NCBI RefSeq assembly: GCF_027270735.1
Contig: NZ_JAPWIJ010000006.1
Span: 186,001-250,000 of the forward strand
Reading direction: 5' to 3'
DNA from: Rhodococcus ruber
Lineage (GTDB): Bacteria; Actinomycetota; Actinomycetes; Mycobacteriales; Mycobacteriaceae
DNA: 64,000 bases
Shown here: positions 56,530 through 64,000 of the stretch, piece after piece
How positions within the stretch are numbered: position 1 is the first letter of the stretch
Layout of the letters: the number at the start of each line of letters is the position of its first letter
The notes under the pieces: model-generated
What the model was told of the DNA's origin: nothing
The model's input: only the letters and a program-made list of their open reading frames with translations
Databases searched by the model: none
Made by a program: the position numbers and the translations under genes

Positions 56530-58665
56530 TCAGCGAAGCGACGCGGGAACCTGGAAGCGATCGCCGTACTTCTTGGCCAATTCGTCTGCACGAGTGACGA
56601 ATCCGGCCTGACCACCCGGGTAGCCGACGACGTACTGATGTACGCCACCCGTCCAGGCAGGGAAGCCGATGCCGAAGATCGAGCCGATGTTGGCGTCGGC
56701 GGTGGTGTTCAGGACACCCTCGTCGAAGCACTTCTGCGTCTCGATGGCCTCGATGAACAGCATGCGCTCCTTGAGGTCCTCGAACGGAATGTCCGCCGAA
56801 CCCGACTTGAACGCATCACGCAGTCCGGGCCACAGGCCGGCGCGCTTGCCGTCCTCGTACTCGTAGAAGCCCGCACCCTTGGCCTTCGACGGACGCTCGA
56901 ACTCGTCGACCATCTTGTCGATGACCTCGCCGGCCGGGTCCTCGGGCGGAGTTCCACCGGCAGCCTTGATGGCGTCGTAGGTTTCCTTGCGGATCTTCTG
57001 CATCAGGTTGAGGGTGAGCTCGTCCGAAAGCTGCAGCGGCGCAGCCGGGTAGCCGGCCTGCAGACCGGCCTGCTCGATGGTCGACGGCTCGACGCCCTCG
57101 CCCAACATCGCGATGGCCTCGTTGATGAACGTGCCGATCACGCGAGAGGTGAAGAAGCCGCGACTGTCGTTGACGACGATCGGGGTCTTCTTGATGATCT
57201 GCACCAGGTCGAATGCCTTGGCCAAGGCCGCATCCGACGTCTTCTCGCCGCGGATGATCTCCACCAGCGGCATCTTGTCCACGGGTGAGAAGAAGTGGAT
57301 TCCGATGAAGTCTTCCTGACGCTTGATGCCCTGAGCCAAGCTCGTGATGGGCAGCGTCGAGGTGTTGGAACCGAGCAACGCCGTCGGATCGACGAGGTCC
57401 TCGATCTCCTGGAACACCTTCTGCTTCAACTCTTCCGACTCGAAGACGGCCTCGATGACGAGGTCAGCGCCTTCGACGTCCTTGGCGTCGGCCGTCGGGT
57501 GGATACGCGCGAGCAGAGCGTCGGACTTCTCCTGGGTGGTCTTGCCACGCGAGAGTGCCTTGGCCTCGATGGCCTCGGAGTACGCCTTGCCCTTCTGCGC
57601 CGACTCGAGGGCAACGTCCTTGAGCACCACGTCGATTCCGGCCTTGGCGCACACGTAGGCGATACCCGCGCCCATCATGCCCGCGCCGAGAACCGCGACC
57701 TTGGTGAAGGTGGTCTTCTCGATGCCGTCGGGGCGAGACTTGCCGGCGTTGATCGCCTGCAAGTCGAAGAAGAACGCCTGAATCATGTTCTTGGACACCA
57801 GGCCGGTGACCAGCTCGGTGAAGTACCGCGACTCGATGGTGGAGGCATTGTCGAAATCGACCTGCGCACCTTCGACGGCGGCGGCGAGAATTGCGCGCGG
57901 AGCCGGCATCGGGGCGCCCTTGATCTGCTTGCGCAGGTTGGACGGGAAGGCAGGCAGGATCTGAGCGAGCTTCGGATTCGAGGGCGTGCCGCCGGGAATC
58001 TTGTAGCCCTTGACATCCCACGGTGCGACGCCGCCCTCGGGGTTGGCCTTGATCCATGCCTTTGCGGTAGGCACCAATTCCTCGATGCTGCTTACCAATT
58101 CGTGAATCAAGCCGATCTCGAGTGCCTTCTCCGGACGGAACCGGGTGCCCTGTGCGAGGACGGACATGAAGGCGGTCTGGATGCCGAGCAGTCGCGTCAC
58201 ACGAGTGACACCGCCGCCGCCGGGGAGCAGTCCGAGCGACACCTCGGGCAGACCGATCTGCACACCGGAGACGTTGGCCGCGATGCGGTGATGCGTCGCC
58301 AGTGCGATTTCGAGTCCGCCACCGAGAGCCGCACCGTTGATGGCGGACACGACCGGCTTACCGAGCTTCTCGATACGACGCAGCTGAGCCTTGACTTCCT
58401 GCACCTCGTCGAACACCCGCTGGGCGTCCTCGGGCTGAGCGGAGATGAGGGTGTGCAGGTCGCCACCGGCGAAGAACGTCTTCTTGGCGGAGGTGATCAC
58501 GACGCCGGTGATGGAGTCGACCTCGGCCTCGAGGCGATCGACGGTGGCACCCATCGAGTCCTTGTACAGCTGGTTCATCGTGTTGGCGCCCTGGTTGGGG
58601 TCGTCCATCGTCAGGACGACAATGCCGTCGGCGTCCTGGTCCCACTGAATCATGTTGTCAGACAT
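56530..58665 (-). CDS. fadB: Fatty acid oxidation multifunctional protein FadB (hydratase/3-hydroxyacyl-CoA dehydrogenase)
   Basis: A 711-residue two-domain enzyme of the trifunctional complex alpha subunit. The N-terminal crotonase domain (about 1-200) carries the active-site glutamates and oxyanion loop (AALGGGLEIALATH). The NAD-binding motif LGAGMMGAG begins near 330, and the catalytic histidine-glutamate pair is in IGIHFFSPVDKMPLVE. It forms an operon with the thiolase gene, its partner subunit, from which it is nine bases away. The length and order match mycobacterial FadB (Rv0860 type). Confidence 0.95.
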   Translation of the reverse strand: MSDNMIQWDQDADGIVVLTMDDPNQGANTMNQLYKDSMGATVDRLEAEVDSITGVVITSAKKTFFAGGDLHTLISAQPEDAQRVFDEVQEVKAQLRRIEKLGKPVVSAINGAALGGGLEIALATHHRIAANVSGVQIGLPEVSLGLLPGGGGVTRVTRLLGIQTAFMSVLAQGTRFRPEKALEIGLIHELVSSIEELVPTAKAWIKANPEGGVAPWDVKGYKIPGGTPSNPKLAQILPAFPSNLRKQIKGAPMPAPRAILAAAVEGAQVDFDNASTIESRYFTELVTGLVSKNMIQAFFFDLQAINAGKSRPDGIEKTTFTKVAVLGAGMMGAGIAYVCAKAGIDVVLKDVALESAQKGKAYSEAIEAKALSRGKTTQEKSDALLARIHPTADAKDVEGADLVIEAVFESEELKQKVFQEIEDLVDPTALLGSNTSTLPITSLAQGIKRQEDFIGIHFFSPVDKMPLVEIIRGEKTSDAALAKAFDLVQIIKKTPIVVNDSRGFFTSRVIGTFINEAIAMLGEGVEPSTIEQAGLQAGYPAAPLQLSDELTLNLMQKIRKETYDAIKAAGGTPPEDPAGEVIDKMVDEFERPSKAKGAGFYEYEDGKRAGLWPGLRDAFKSGSADIPFEDLKERMLFIEAIETQKCFDEGVLNTTADANIGSIFGIGFPAWTGGVHQYVVGYPGGQAGFVTRADELAKKYGDRFQVPASLR

Positions 58666-58674
58666 TGTAATACC

Positions 58675-59886
58675 TCAGACTCGCTCGATGATGGTGGCGA
58701 CGCCCATGCCGCCGCCGATGCACAGGGTGATCAACGCGTATCGGCCGCCGCGGCGCTCGAGCTCGTCGAGCACGGTGCCGGTGATCATGGCTCCGGTTGC
58801 ACCGAGCGGGTGGCCCATGGCGATGGCACCGCCGTTGACGTTCAGCTTCTCGTTCGGGATCTTCAGATCCTTCTGGAAACGCAGCACCACGGAGGCGAAC
58901 GCCTCGTTGAGCTCGAACAGATCGATGTCGTCGACGGTCAGGCCTGCGGTCGCGAGAACCTTCTTCGACGCCGGGGTGGGCCCGGTCAGCATGATGGTCG
59001 TATCCGCACCACTGGTAGCGGTGGCAACGATGCGGGCCCGCGGAACCAGATTCAGGTCTTTGCCGGCCTGCTCGCTGCCGACCAGGACCAGAGCCGCGCC
59101 GTCGACGATGCCGGAGCTGTTGCCGCCGGTGTGGACGTGCTCGATCTTCTCGATCCAGTGGTACTTCTGCAGCGCGACGTCGTCGAACCCGCCCATGGCC
59201 GCGATACCGGTGAAGGCTGGGTTCAGCTTGCCGAGCGATTCGACGGTGCTGCCCGGGCGCATGTGCTCGTCCTGATCGAGGATCAGCAGGCCGTTCTGGT
59301 CGGTGACCGGAACGACGGACTTGGCGAAGTAACCGCCCGACCATGCTGCAGCGGCACGTTCCTGGGACTGGACGGCGTACGCGTCGACGTCCTCGCGGGT
59401 GAAGCCCTCGATGGTGGCGATGAGATCGGCACCGATGCCCTGCGGGGCGAAGTAGGTGTCGTAGTTGGTGACGGGGTCCATGGCCCACGCGCCGCCGTCA
59501 CTGCCCATCGGCACGCGCGACATCGACTCGACGCCGCCTGCGATGACCAGTTCGTCCCAGCCCGAACGCACCTTCTGTGCGGCCAGGTTGACCGCTTCGA
59601 GGCCGGATGCGCAGAAGCGGTTGAGCTGAAAGCCGCCGACGGTGTCGGGCATCTTCGCAGCGAGCACAGCCGTACGAGCGATGTCGGCACCCTGATCTCC
59701 GACGGGTGAGACCACTCCGAGAATGAGATCGGAGATCCGGTTCTCGTCCATGTCCGGGAAACGTCGACGAAGCTCGTCGATCAGGCCGGTCACCAGGGAA
59801 ATCGGCTTCACCGAATGCAGGGAGCCGTTCTTTCCCTTGCCTCGGGGAGTCCTGATGGCCTCGTAAATGAATGCCTCTGTAGTCAC
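58675..59886 (-). CDS. fadA: Acetyl-CoA acyltransferase FadA (3-ketoacyl-CoA thiolase)
   Basis: A 403-residue thiolase. The nucleophile is Cys92 in [12 protein letters not shown], and the catalytic histidine and second cysteine are in [15 protein letters not shown] and LCIGGGMG. It performs the last step of beta-oxidation in complex with FadB. The GTG at 59886 has GAAGGAA upstream and gives the same length as mycobacterial FadA; a longer frame to 59946 is rejected. It is the first gene of the fadA-fadB operon. Confidence 0.95.
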   Translation of the reverse strand: MTTEAFIYEAIRTPRGKGKNGSLHSVKPISLVTGLIDELRRRFPDMDENRISDLILGVVSPVGDQGADIARTAVLAAKMPDTVGGFQLNRFCASGLEAVNLAAQKVRSGWDELVIAGGVESMSRVPMGSDGGAWAMDPVTNYDTYFAPQGIGADLIATIEGFTREDVDAYAVQSQERAAAAWSGGYFAKSVVPVTDQNGLLILDQDEHMRPGSTVESLGKLNPAFTGIAAMGGFDDVALQKYHWIEKIEHVHTGGNSSGIVDGAALVLVGSEQAGKDLNLVPRARIVATATSGADTTIMLTGPTPASKKVLATAGLTVDDIDLFELNEAFASVVLRFQKDLKIPNEKLNVNGGAIAMGHPLGATGAMITGTVLDELERRGGRYALITLCIGGGMGVATIIERV

Positions 59887-60120
59887 AGCGCGCAGTTCCT
59901 TCCAGATACTCGATCTTCTCGCGGTCGCCGTCGCGGCCGACCGCATCGGTGCGAGGCCATGGCAGACCCCAGCTCATGCCACAGTAGGGCCGCGAGAAGA
60001 TCCGGCGTAAGGACCGAAACGAGCGTTGTGCATGACCCGACGATCCGGTTCAGGTTTGAACGACCCGTGCGTGGGACACTCCGAAAGATCAGATTTACCT
60101 AGCGTGGAAGAAGACCGACC

Positions 60121-60357
60121 ATGGAAACCGACAACGAATTGACCGTGGGTTCGCGCGTCAAGGTACACATTCGCACCCCCGGCACCGACGAGAACGCCGA
60201 GCAGGACGCCTACGAAACGGGTGCCATCGTCGAGGATTTCGGCGTTCAGGCAGCCGACACCACATCGCGAGAGTGGGCAGTGGCCAGGCGCTGGGCCGTC
60301 GCACTGGACAGTGGGCGACTCGTGTTCGCCGACAACGAGGATCTCACCGTCGGCTGA
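60121..60357 (+). CDS. Small hypothetical protein
   Basis: A 78-residue acidic soluble protein (METDNELTVGSRVKVHIRTP at the start, then AIVEDFGV and RRWAVALDSGRLVFADNEDL), reading as a small beta-barrel, perhaps SH3-like. No known family is recognised with confidence. GGAAGAAG precedes the ATG. It converges with dnaX, whose stop is 12 bases away. The 234-bp region upstream holds no gene that I can see. Confidence 0.7.
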   Translation: METDNELTVGSRVKVHIRTPGTDENAEQDAYETGAIVEDFGVQAADTTSREWAVARRWAVALDSGRLVFADNEDLTVG

Positions 60358-60369
60358 ATCACCCGTCTG

Positions 60370-62775
60370 TCAGGTCTCTTTGAGCGGTACCGCTCCCAAT
60401 TCACTGACCAACAGCTCCATCGCCACTGTTTCCGGGTCGCGGCGAACCGTCGGATCCGCGGGCTCGGCCGCAGCCTTGAGCAGCTCTTCCTCGTCCTCCG
60501 GCGTCTCCGGTGGCGGTGGGCCTACCGGCTCCGGCTCGTCGGGATAATCCGGTGCCTCCGGCATCGGTATGTCGGCGTCGCCGGTCGATCCATCGCCCGC
60601 TGATCCGAAGCCGTCCGACGTGGGACGGGAAGCCCCTGCCTGGCTCGGCCTCGAGAACTTCGGCAGCGACGCGGGTTTCGCTGCCGGTTCATCTTTTTTT
60701 GCTGATGACTGTTCCGGTGGGGCCGCGGCCCCGACCAGACACACCACCGACCACTCGACACCGAACACATCACGCAGGGCGTCGCGAATGACGTCGGCGT
60801 TGCGCGGCTCCTCCAGTCGCTTTGCCAGCGGTGCCGAATCGTGGCCGAGCGTGATGGTGCCGTTCTCGACAGTGCGCACCGAAGCGCCGGAGAGCATGAC
60901 CTCGACGGTTCTGCTCCGATCTCGCACCTTGGTGCGCACCTCGGACCACACCGCACGCACCGCAGCCGCGTCGGGCTCGTTCGATGCAGAAGCAGGAGCC
61001 GCCGCAGGTTCCGGTTCGAATACGGGTTCCGGCTCGGGGCCGTAGTCGTCTTCCGGTTCGGGGGGAAAGTCCTCGTGCGACACGGAGGCAGCTGGGCTGT
61101 CGGTTTGCTGCGCTGCAACGGAATCCGACGGCGTCGCCGTGGGCACCGGCTCCGGTTCCGCCGCAGAATTCGGCGTCGAATCGGGTTCGGGTGCTGGTGC
61201 AGGCTCTGGTTCCGCGACCGGCTTGAGCGTCGCGACAGGTTCCGGGGTCGAAGCCGGCTCGGGCGTCGCGACAGGTTCCGGAGTCGGAGCGGCGGGCACC
61301 GGTTCCACAACGGGCTTGGGTGCCACGACATGCTCGGGTGCTACAACGGGCTCGGGTGCCACGACTGGGGCGGGAGCGGCCGGCACTGGTGTCGCTGGTG
61401 GTGTCGGTGCCGGCGCGGGTGTCGCATCGGCAGCCGGGGGCCGTTGCGACGGTCGCTGGAACTTGCTCGGCGGGGCTGAACTGGGCGGGGTGACACTCGA
61501 CGGTGCCGAGTTCGACTGCGCCGAATCGAACGCGGACGGCTCCTCGGCGGCGTGCACCTGCGGTCGCGTCGGATCCGCCGCTGCTTGCGCTACAGCTGCC
61601 TGCTCCCCTGCCGGGAGGGTGACATCGAGTCGACGTTCCACACGCTCGAGTCGTTGCAGCACAGCCGATTCCGCATCGGAGGCCGACGGCAGCAGCATCC
61701 GGGCGCACATCACTTCGAGGAGCAGACGCGGGGCGGTGGCACCGCGCATCTCTCCGAGGCCCGAGTGCACGATTTCGGCATAGCGGGTCAGCGTCGCAGA
61801 ACCGAGCAGATCAGCCTCGTCACGGAGCCGTTCGAGAACGTCGCCCGGCACGTCGACCAGCCCCCGCTCACCGGCGTCGGGCACTGCCTTCATCAGGATC
61901 AGATCTCGTAGCCGATCGAGCAGATCGACGGCGAAGCGGCGCGGGTCGTGGCCCGCGTCCATCACCTTGTCGACGGTGCCGAACAGTGCGCCGCCGTCGC
62001 CCGCAGCCAGTGCGTCGACGGCCTCGTCGATGAGTGCGACGTCGGTGACGCCGAGCAGCGACAGTGCCCGTGGGTAGGTGACGCCCTCGGGCCCGGCTCC
62101 GGCCAGCAGCTGATCCATGACGCTGAGCGAGTCACGGGGCGATCCGCCGCCTGCGCGGATGACCAACGGATAGACCGCATCCTCGACCGGGACCTGTTCC
62201 TGGCCGCAGATCTTCTCCAGCAGAACGCGCATCGTCGACGGCGCGAGCAGCCGGAAGGGGTAATGGTGGGTACGCGAGCGGATGGTGGGGAGCACCTTCT
62301 CGGGCTCGGTGGTCGCGAAGATGAAGACCAGATGCTCCGGCGGTTCCTCGACGACCTTGAGCAGCGCGTTGAAGCCCGCCGGGGTCACCATGTGAGCCTC
62401 GTCGATGATGAAGATGACGTAGCGCGATTCGGCCGGGGCGTACACGGCTTTGTCGCGCAGATCTCGGGCATCGTCGACGCCACCGTGGCTGGCCGCGTCC
62501 ATCTCGACGACGTCGAAGTTGCCGGGGCCACCGGGTGCGAGTGCAACGCAGGAGTTGCACACTCCGCACGGCGTCGACGTCGGCCCTTCCGCGCAGTTCA
62601 GCGATCGGGCGAGGATGCGCGCCGAGGAGGTCTTTCCGCAGCCACGCGGGCCGGAGAAGAGGTAGGCGTGGTTGATTCTGTTGCTGTCCAGCGCCACGCT
62701 GATCGGCTCGGTGACGTGCTCCTGGCCGACGACTTCGGCGAACGTCGCGGGACGGTACTTCCGGTAGAGGGCCAC
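60370..62775 (-). CDS. dnaX: DNA polymerase III gamma/tau subunit
   Basis: An 801-residue clamp-loader ATPase. Walker A GPRGCGKT is at 42-49, the zinc module uses Cys61, Cys70, Cys73 and Cys76, the DEAH-type Walker B is IIDEAHMV, and the sensor region follows. Domain III ends near 390. A proline-, alanine- and glutamate-rich linker (about 420-620, with repeats such as PVVAPE) leads to a tau C-terminal domain (about 620-685) and an acidic tail. The GTG at 62775 (VALYRKYRP) is the conserved start; TACCCT seven bases upstream suggests a leaderless message. At codons 692-694 it carries a slippery run that could produce a shorter form. Confidence 0.96.
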   Translation of the reverse strand: MALYRKYRPATFAEVVGQEHVTEPISVALDSNRINHAYLFSGPRGCGKTSSARILARSLNCAEGPTSTPCGVCNSCVALAPGGPGNFDVVEMDAASHGGVDDARDLRDKAVYAPAESRYVIFIIDEAHMVTPAGFNALLKVVEEPPEHLVFIFATTEPEKVLPTIRSRTHHYPFRLLAPSTMRVLLEKICGQEQVPVEDAVYPLVIRAGGGSPRDSLSVMDQLLAGAGPEGVTYPRALSLLGVTDVALIDEAVDALAAGDGGALFGTVDKVMDAGHDPRRFAVDLLDRLRDLILMKAVPDAGERGLVDVPGDVLERLRDEADLLGSATLTRYAEIVHSGLGEMRGATAPRLLLEVMCARMLLPSASDAESAVLQRLERVERRLDVTLPAGEQAAVAQAAADPTRPQVHAAEEPSAFDSAQSNSAPSSVTPPSSAPPSKFQRPSQRPPAADATPAPAPTPPATPVPAAPAPVVAPEPVVAPEHVVAPKPVVEPVPAAPTPEPVATPEPASTPEPVATLKPVAEPEPAPAPEPDSTPNSAAEPEPVPTATPSDSVAAQQTDSPAASVSHEDFPPEPEDDYGPEPEPVFEPEPAAAPASASNEPDAAAVRAVWSEVRTKVRDRSRTVEVMLSGASVRTVENGTITLGHDSAPLAKRLEEPRNADVIRDALRDVFGVEWSVVCLVGAAAPPEQSSAKKDEPAAKPASLPKFSRPSQAGASRPTSDGFGSAGDGSTGDADIPMPEAPDYPDEPEPVGPPPPETPEDEEELLKAAAEPADPTVRRDPETVAMELLVSELGAVPLKET
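60661..60702 (-). promoter_or_regulatory. Candidate programmed -1 frameshift site in dnaX
   Basis: On the coding strand seven A residues (complement of 60694-60700) lie in the phase GC A AAA AAA GAT, the canonical X XXY YYZ arrangement. A 7-nt spacer is followed by an 8-bp perfect GC-rich stem (complement of 60679-60686 with 60661-60668, 10-nt loop). A -1 shift gives AGA then the stop TGA, so the product would end after residue 695. E. coli dnaX uses A AAA AAG with a downstream stem and an equally near stop. Shift efficiency is unknown; slippage by RNA polymerase on the A run is an alternative. Confidence 0.6.
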
Positions 62776-62819
62776 GCCCGAAAGGGTACCGGCGACCACG
62801 GACACAGTTGCATCGCGCG

Positions 62820-64000
62820 TCACCGTGGGCCGGTGGAGACCGCTCTGATGTTCATGATTGCGAAGCTCTCCCTGGTACCGGTGGAATCCGAGAGCGCGAA
62901 GAGCCAGTTGCCGTCTTGCAGGGCGTCCGAGATCGCGTGCCGCACGATGGCACCTTTGGAGTTCTGGTAGTCGATGCAGACGCGCGTGCCACGAGCTGCG
63001 GCGTCGGTCAACACGTCCAGCTCCTTCGGCAGCAATCGGCTGTGGTGTTGCAGGGACGCTCGCACTCGGACCTGGTCGACGCTGCCGGAGTCGCCGGTGC
63101 GCAACAGCCGTGCGAGCTCACGTGGATCGTGTCGATTCGGTGCCGAGCGGACGGCCGGCTGTGTCGTCCGGTGGGTCGCCGCGCGCACCCGAGGTGCGCT
63201 GTCGAGTTCGAGCTGCCCGGTATCCGAGTGCCGCACCGGGGAGTATCCGTGCCTGCGAAGCACGGCGATCGTGTCGATCGGTGTTGCCGAACTGACCAGG
63301 ACCGTGGGCGCGAGCCGATGGAACTCGAGCACCGCCAGCGCCTCGTCTTCCTCGATGGTGGTGAGCAGTACGACGTCCTCGGAGACGATGGCGCAGGGAA
63401 TCCTGCGCACGGCGAGCGCGCCGTAGGTGCGCCAACAATCCTTGATCGTGTACGCCAGCGCTTGGGGGACGTCGCCCTCGGCCATCCCGGTCAAGGCCTC
63501 GATCAGCTCGTCACCTGTGCCGCCGGTGTCGAAGAAGCTGCGGATGGTCGCCGGAGTGAACCGCCAGACCGACGCCACTTCCCTCGATTCCGGCTGCGCG
63601 GCCGCGCCGAGTATCGACGCCACCTCGGTGCTCGGTGGTCCGGTGACCACGGCCGTCGAATCGGGCAGCAACCGCACCGAGAACGGCACCCGGTGGGCCA
63701 TGTCCTGCAGCTGCTCGGTCAGAGCCGAGGCGATCTGACGGCGATCGCCGTCCCGGCCGGCGGGAAACTCCGTGAGGATGCTGCACAGATCGGTCGGTGC
63801 GCCGCCGGCCAGCACCCCGAGTCGAGTGGCCTCGGTCCAGAGCGCGCGCACATGACCTGCCCCTGCACTGGTCGAGACGACAGGGATATTCCAGTCGAGG
63901 TAGCAGGCGAATTCGTCCGGACCGGGCAGCACGGTCGTCCGAGCGTCGGGACCATCGTGTCGCGCAAGAGCCGTCAGGGCCGTCGCGCGCAGGTCTGCCG
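62820..64000 (-). CDS. Helicase-associated (XPB-neighbour type) protein, 5'-truncated by window edge
   Basis: The frame is open from the window edge to the TGA at 62820-62822, giving about 393 C-terminal residues. The content resembles the large mycobacterial conserved protein encoded near the XPB helicase gene (Rv0862c type, helicase C-terminal/associated domain). Recognisable parts are FACYLDWNIPVVSTSAGAG, WRFTPATIRSFFDTGGTGD and the end VCIDYQNSKGAIVRHAISDA, a WYL-like stretch. It lies 44 bases upstream of dnaX on the same strand, but dnaX has its own likely promoter. A GTG at 63932 is unlikely to be the true start because conserved-looking coding sequence continues upstream. Confidence 0.7.
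   Translation of the reverse strand, partial: ADLRATALTALARHDGPDARTTVLPGPDEFACYLDWNIPVVSTSAGAGHVRALWTEATRLGVLAGGAPTDLCSILTEFPAGRDGDRRQIASALTEQLQDMAHRVPFSVRLLPDSTAVVTGPPSTEVASILGAAAQPESREVASVWRFTPATIRSFFDTGGTGDELIEALTGMAEGDVPQALAYTIKDCWRTYGALAVRRIPCAIVSEDVVLLTTIEEDEALAVLEFHRLAPTVLVSSATPIDTIAVLRRHGYSPVRHSDTGQLELDSAPRVRAATHRTTQPAVRSAPNRHDPRELARLLRTGDSGSVDQVRVRASLQHHSRLLPKELDVLTDAAARGTRVCIDYQNSKGAIVRHAISDALQDGNWLFALSDSTGTRESFAIMNIRAVSTGPR

Noticed and set aside
57295-59709. An 804-codon open frame on the plus strand opposite fadB and fadA
   Set aside because: It is a shadow of two conserved enzymes on the other strand, with low-complexity Asp/Leu/Gly/Val composition and no recognisable domain.
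60382-60395. The 14-bp perfect palindrome GAGCGGTACCGCTC as a dnaX terminator or operator
   Set aside because: It lies inside the dnaX coding end, has no loop for a stable hairpin and no T-tract, so chance is an adequate explanation.
61139-61479. A tandem repeat array in the dnaX linker as a satellite or CRISPR-like element
   Set aside because: The repeats are degenerate codons for a Pro-Ala-Glu-Val linker inside a continuous reading frame. Spacing is irregular and there are no unique spacers.

Overview
The window is high-GC actinobacterial DNA and most likely comes from a Rhodococcus or close relative in the Mycobacteriales. The basis is an asd-ask-leuA block, a murT-gatD-(recR, ybaB) block, an SRPBCC protein, a DHCR24-like flavoprotein beside a cyclopropane-type methyltransferase, and dnaX. 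From memory this is the same order as Mycobacterium tuberculosis Rv3708c-Rv3721c. A DUF222/HNH (13E12-type) gene, mycobacterial-type FadA/FadB and FadD5, and an actinobacterial integration host factor agree. No tRNA, rRNA, CRISPR array, transposase or integrase was seen.

Layout. 1-9.7 kb: accessory genes, namely a partial LpqN-like protein, an epoxide hydrolase divergent from a CGNR regulator, a deacetylase-fold protein, a DUF222/HNH protein, a Tat-exported multicopper oxidase and an orphan UgpC/MsmK-type ATPase. 9.7-15.8 kb: aspartate-family and leucine biosynthesis (asd, ask with an internal beta-subunit start, a FUSC membrane protein, and leuA behind a leader peptide and attenuator-like hairpin). 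15.8-32.6 kb: a self-contained catabolic and transport segment. It holds an MFS exporter, an MBL hydrolase, a TetR regulator, a seven-gene acyl-CoA degradation operon (acyl-CoA dehydrogenase, NDP-forming acyl-CoA ligase, SDR, MaoC hydratase, thioesterase, DUF35 OB-fold protein, thiolase-fold protein) and a divergent five-gene oligopeptide-type ABC importer. All four promoter regions of this segment carry the same TTCTAGAA operator, so it looks like one regulon. The segment is bounded by a direct repeat of the 3' end of leuA, which marks it as an insertion into the conserved block. 32.6-42.5 kb: the conserved block resumes (SHOCT protein, LysR/EamA pair, murT-gatD, ybaB-recR, a decayed deaminase, TetR, SRPBCC, flavoprotein plus methyltransferase). 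42.5-56.5 kb: lipid and redox accessory genes with two MpaB-like oxygenases, an acyl-CoA-binding protein, a YdeP-like molybdoenzyme, two paralogous GntR regulators, an aldehyde dehydrogenase, FadD5, mIHF and a KhtTU-like antiporter. 56.5-64 kb: fadA-fadB, dnaX and a partial helicase-associated gene.

The strongest observations are these: (1) an arrangement in dnaX that fits programmed -1 frameshifting (seven A in slippery phase, 7-nt spacer, 8-bp stem, immediate -1 stop); (2) the leuA 3' relict, differing from intact leuA almost only at synonymous sites, at the far end of the 16.9-kb insert; (3) the TTCTAGAA regulon; (4) a 45-bp palindrome that contains both start codons of a divergent TetR/MpaB pair; (5) a leucine-codon leader peptide before leuA; (6) nine probable leaderless starts. 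All functional names rest on reading motifs and recalled family knowledge. No database search was possible.
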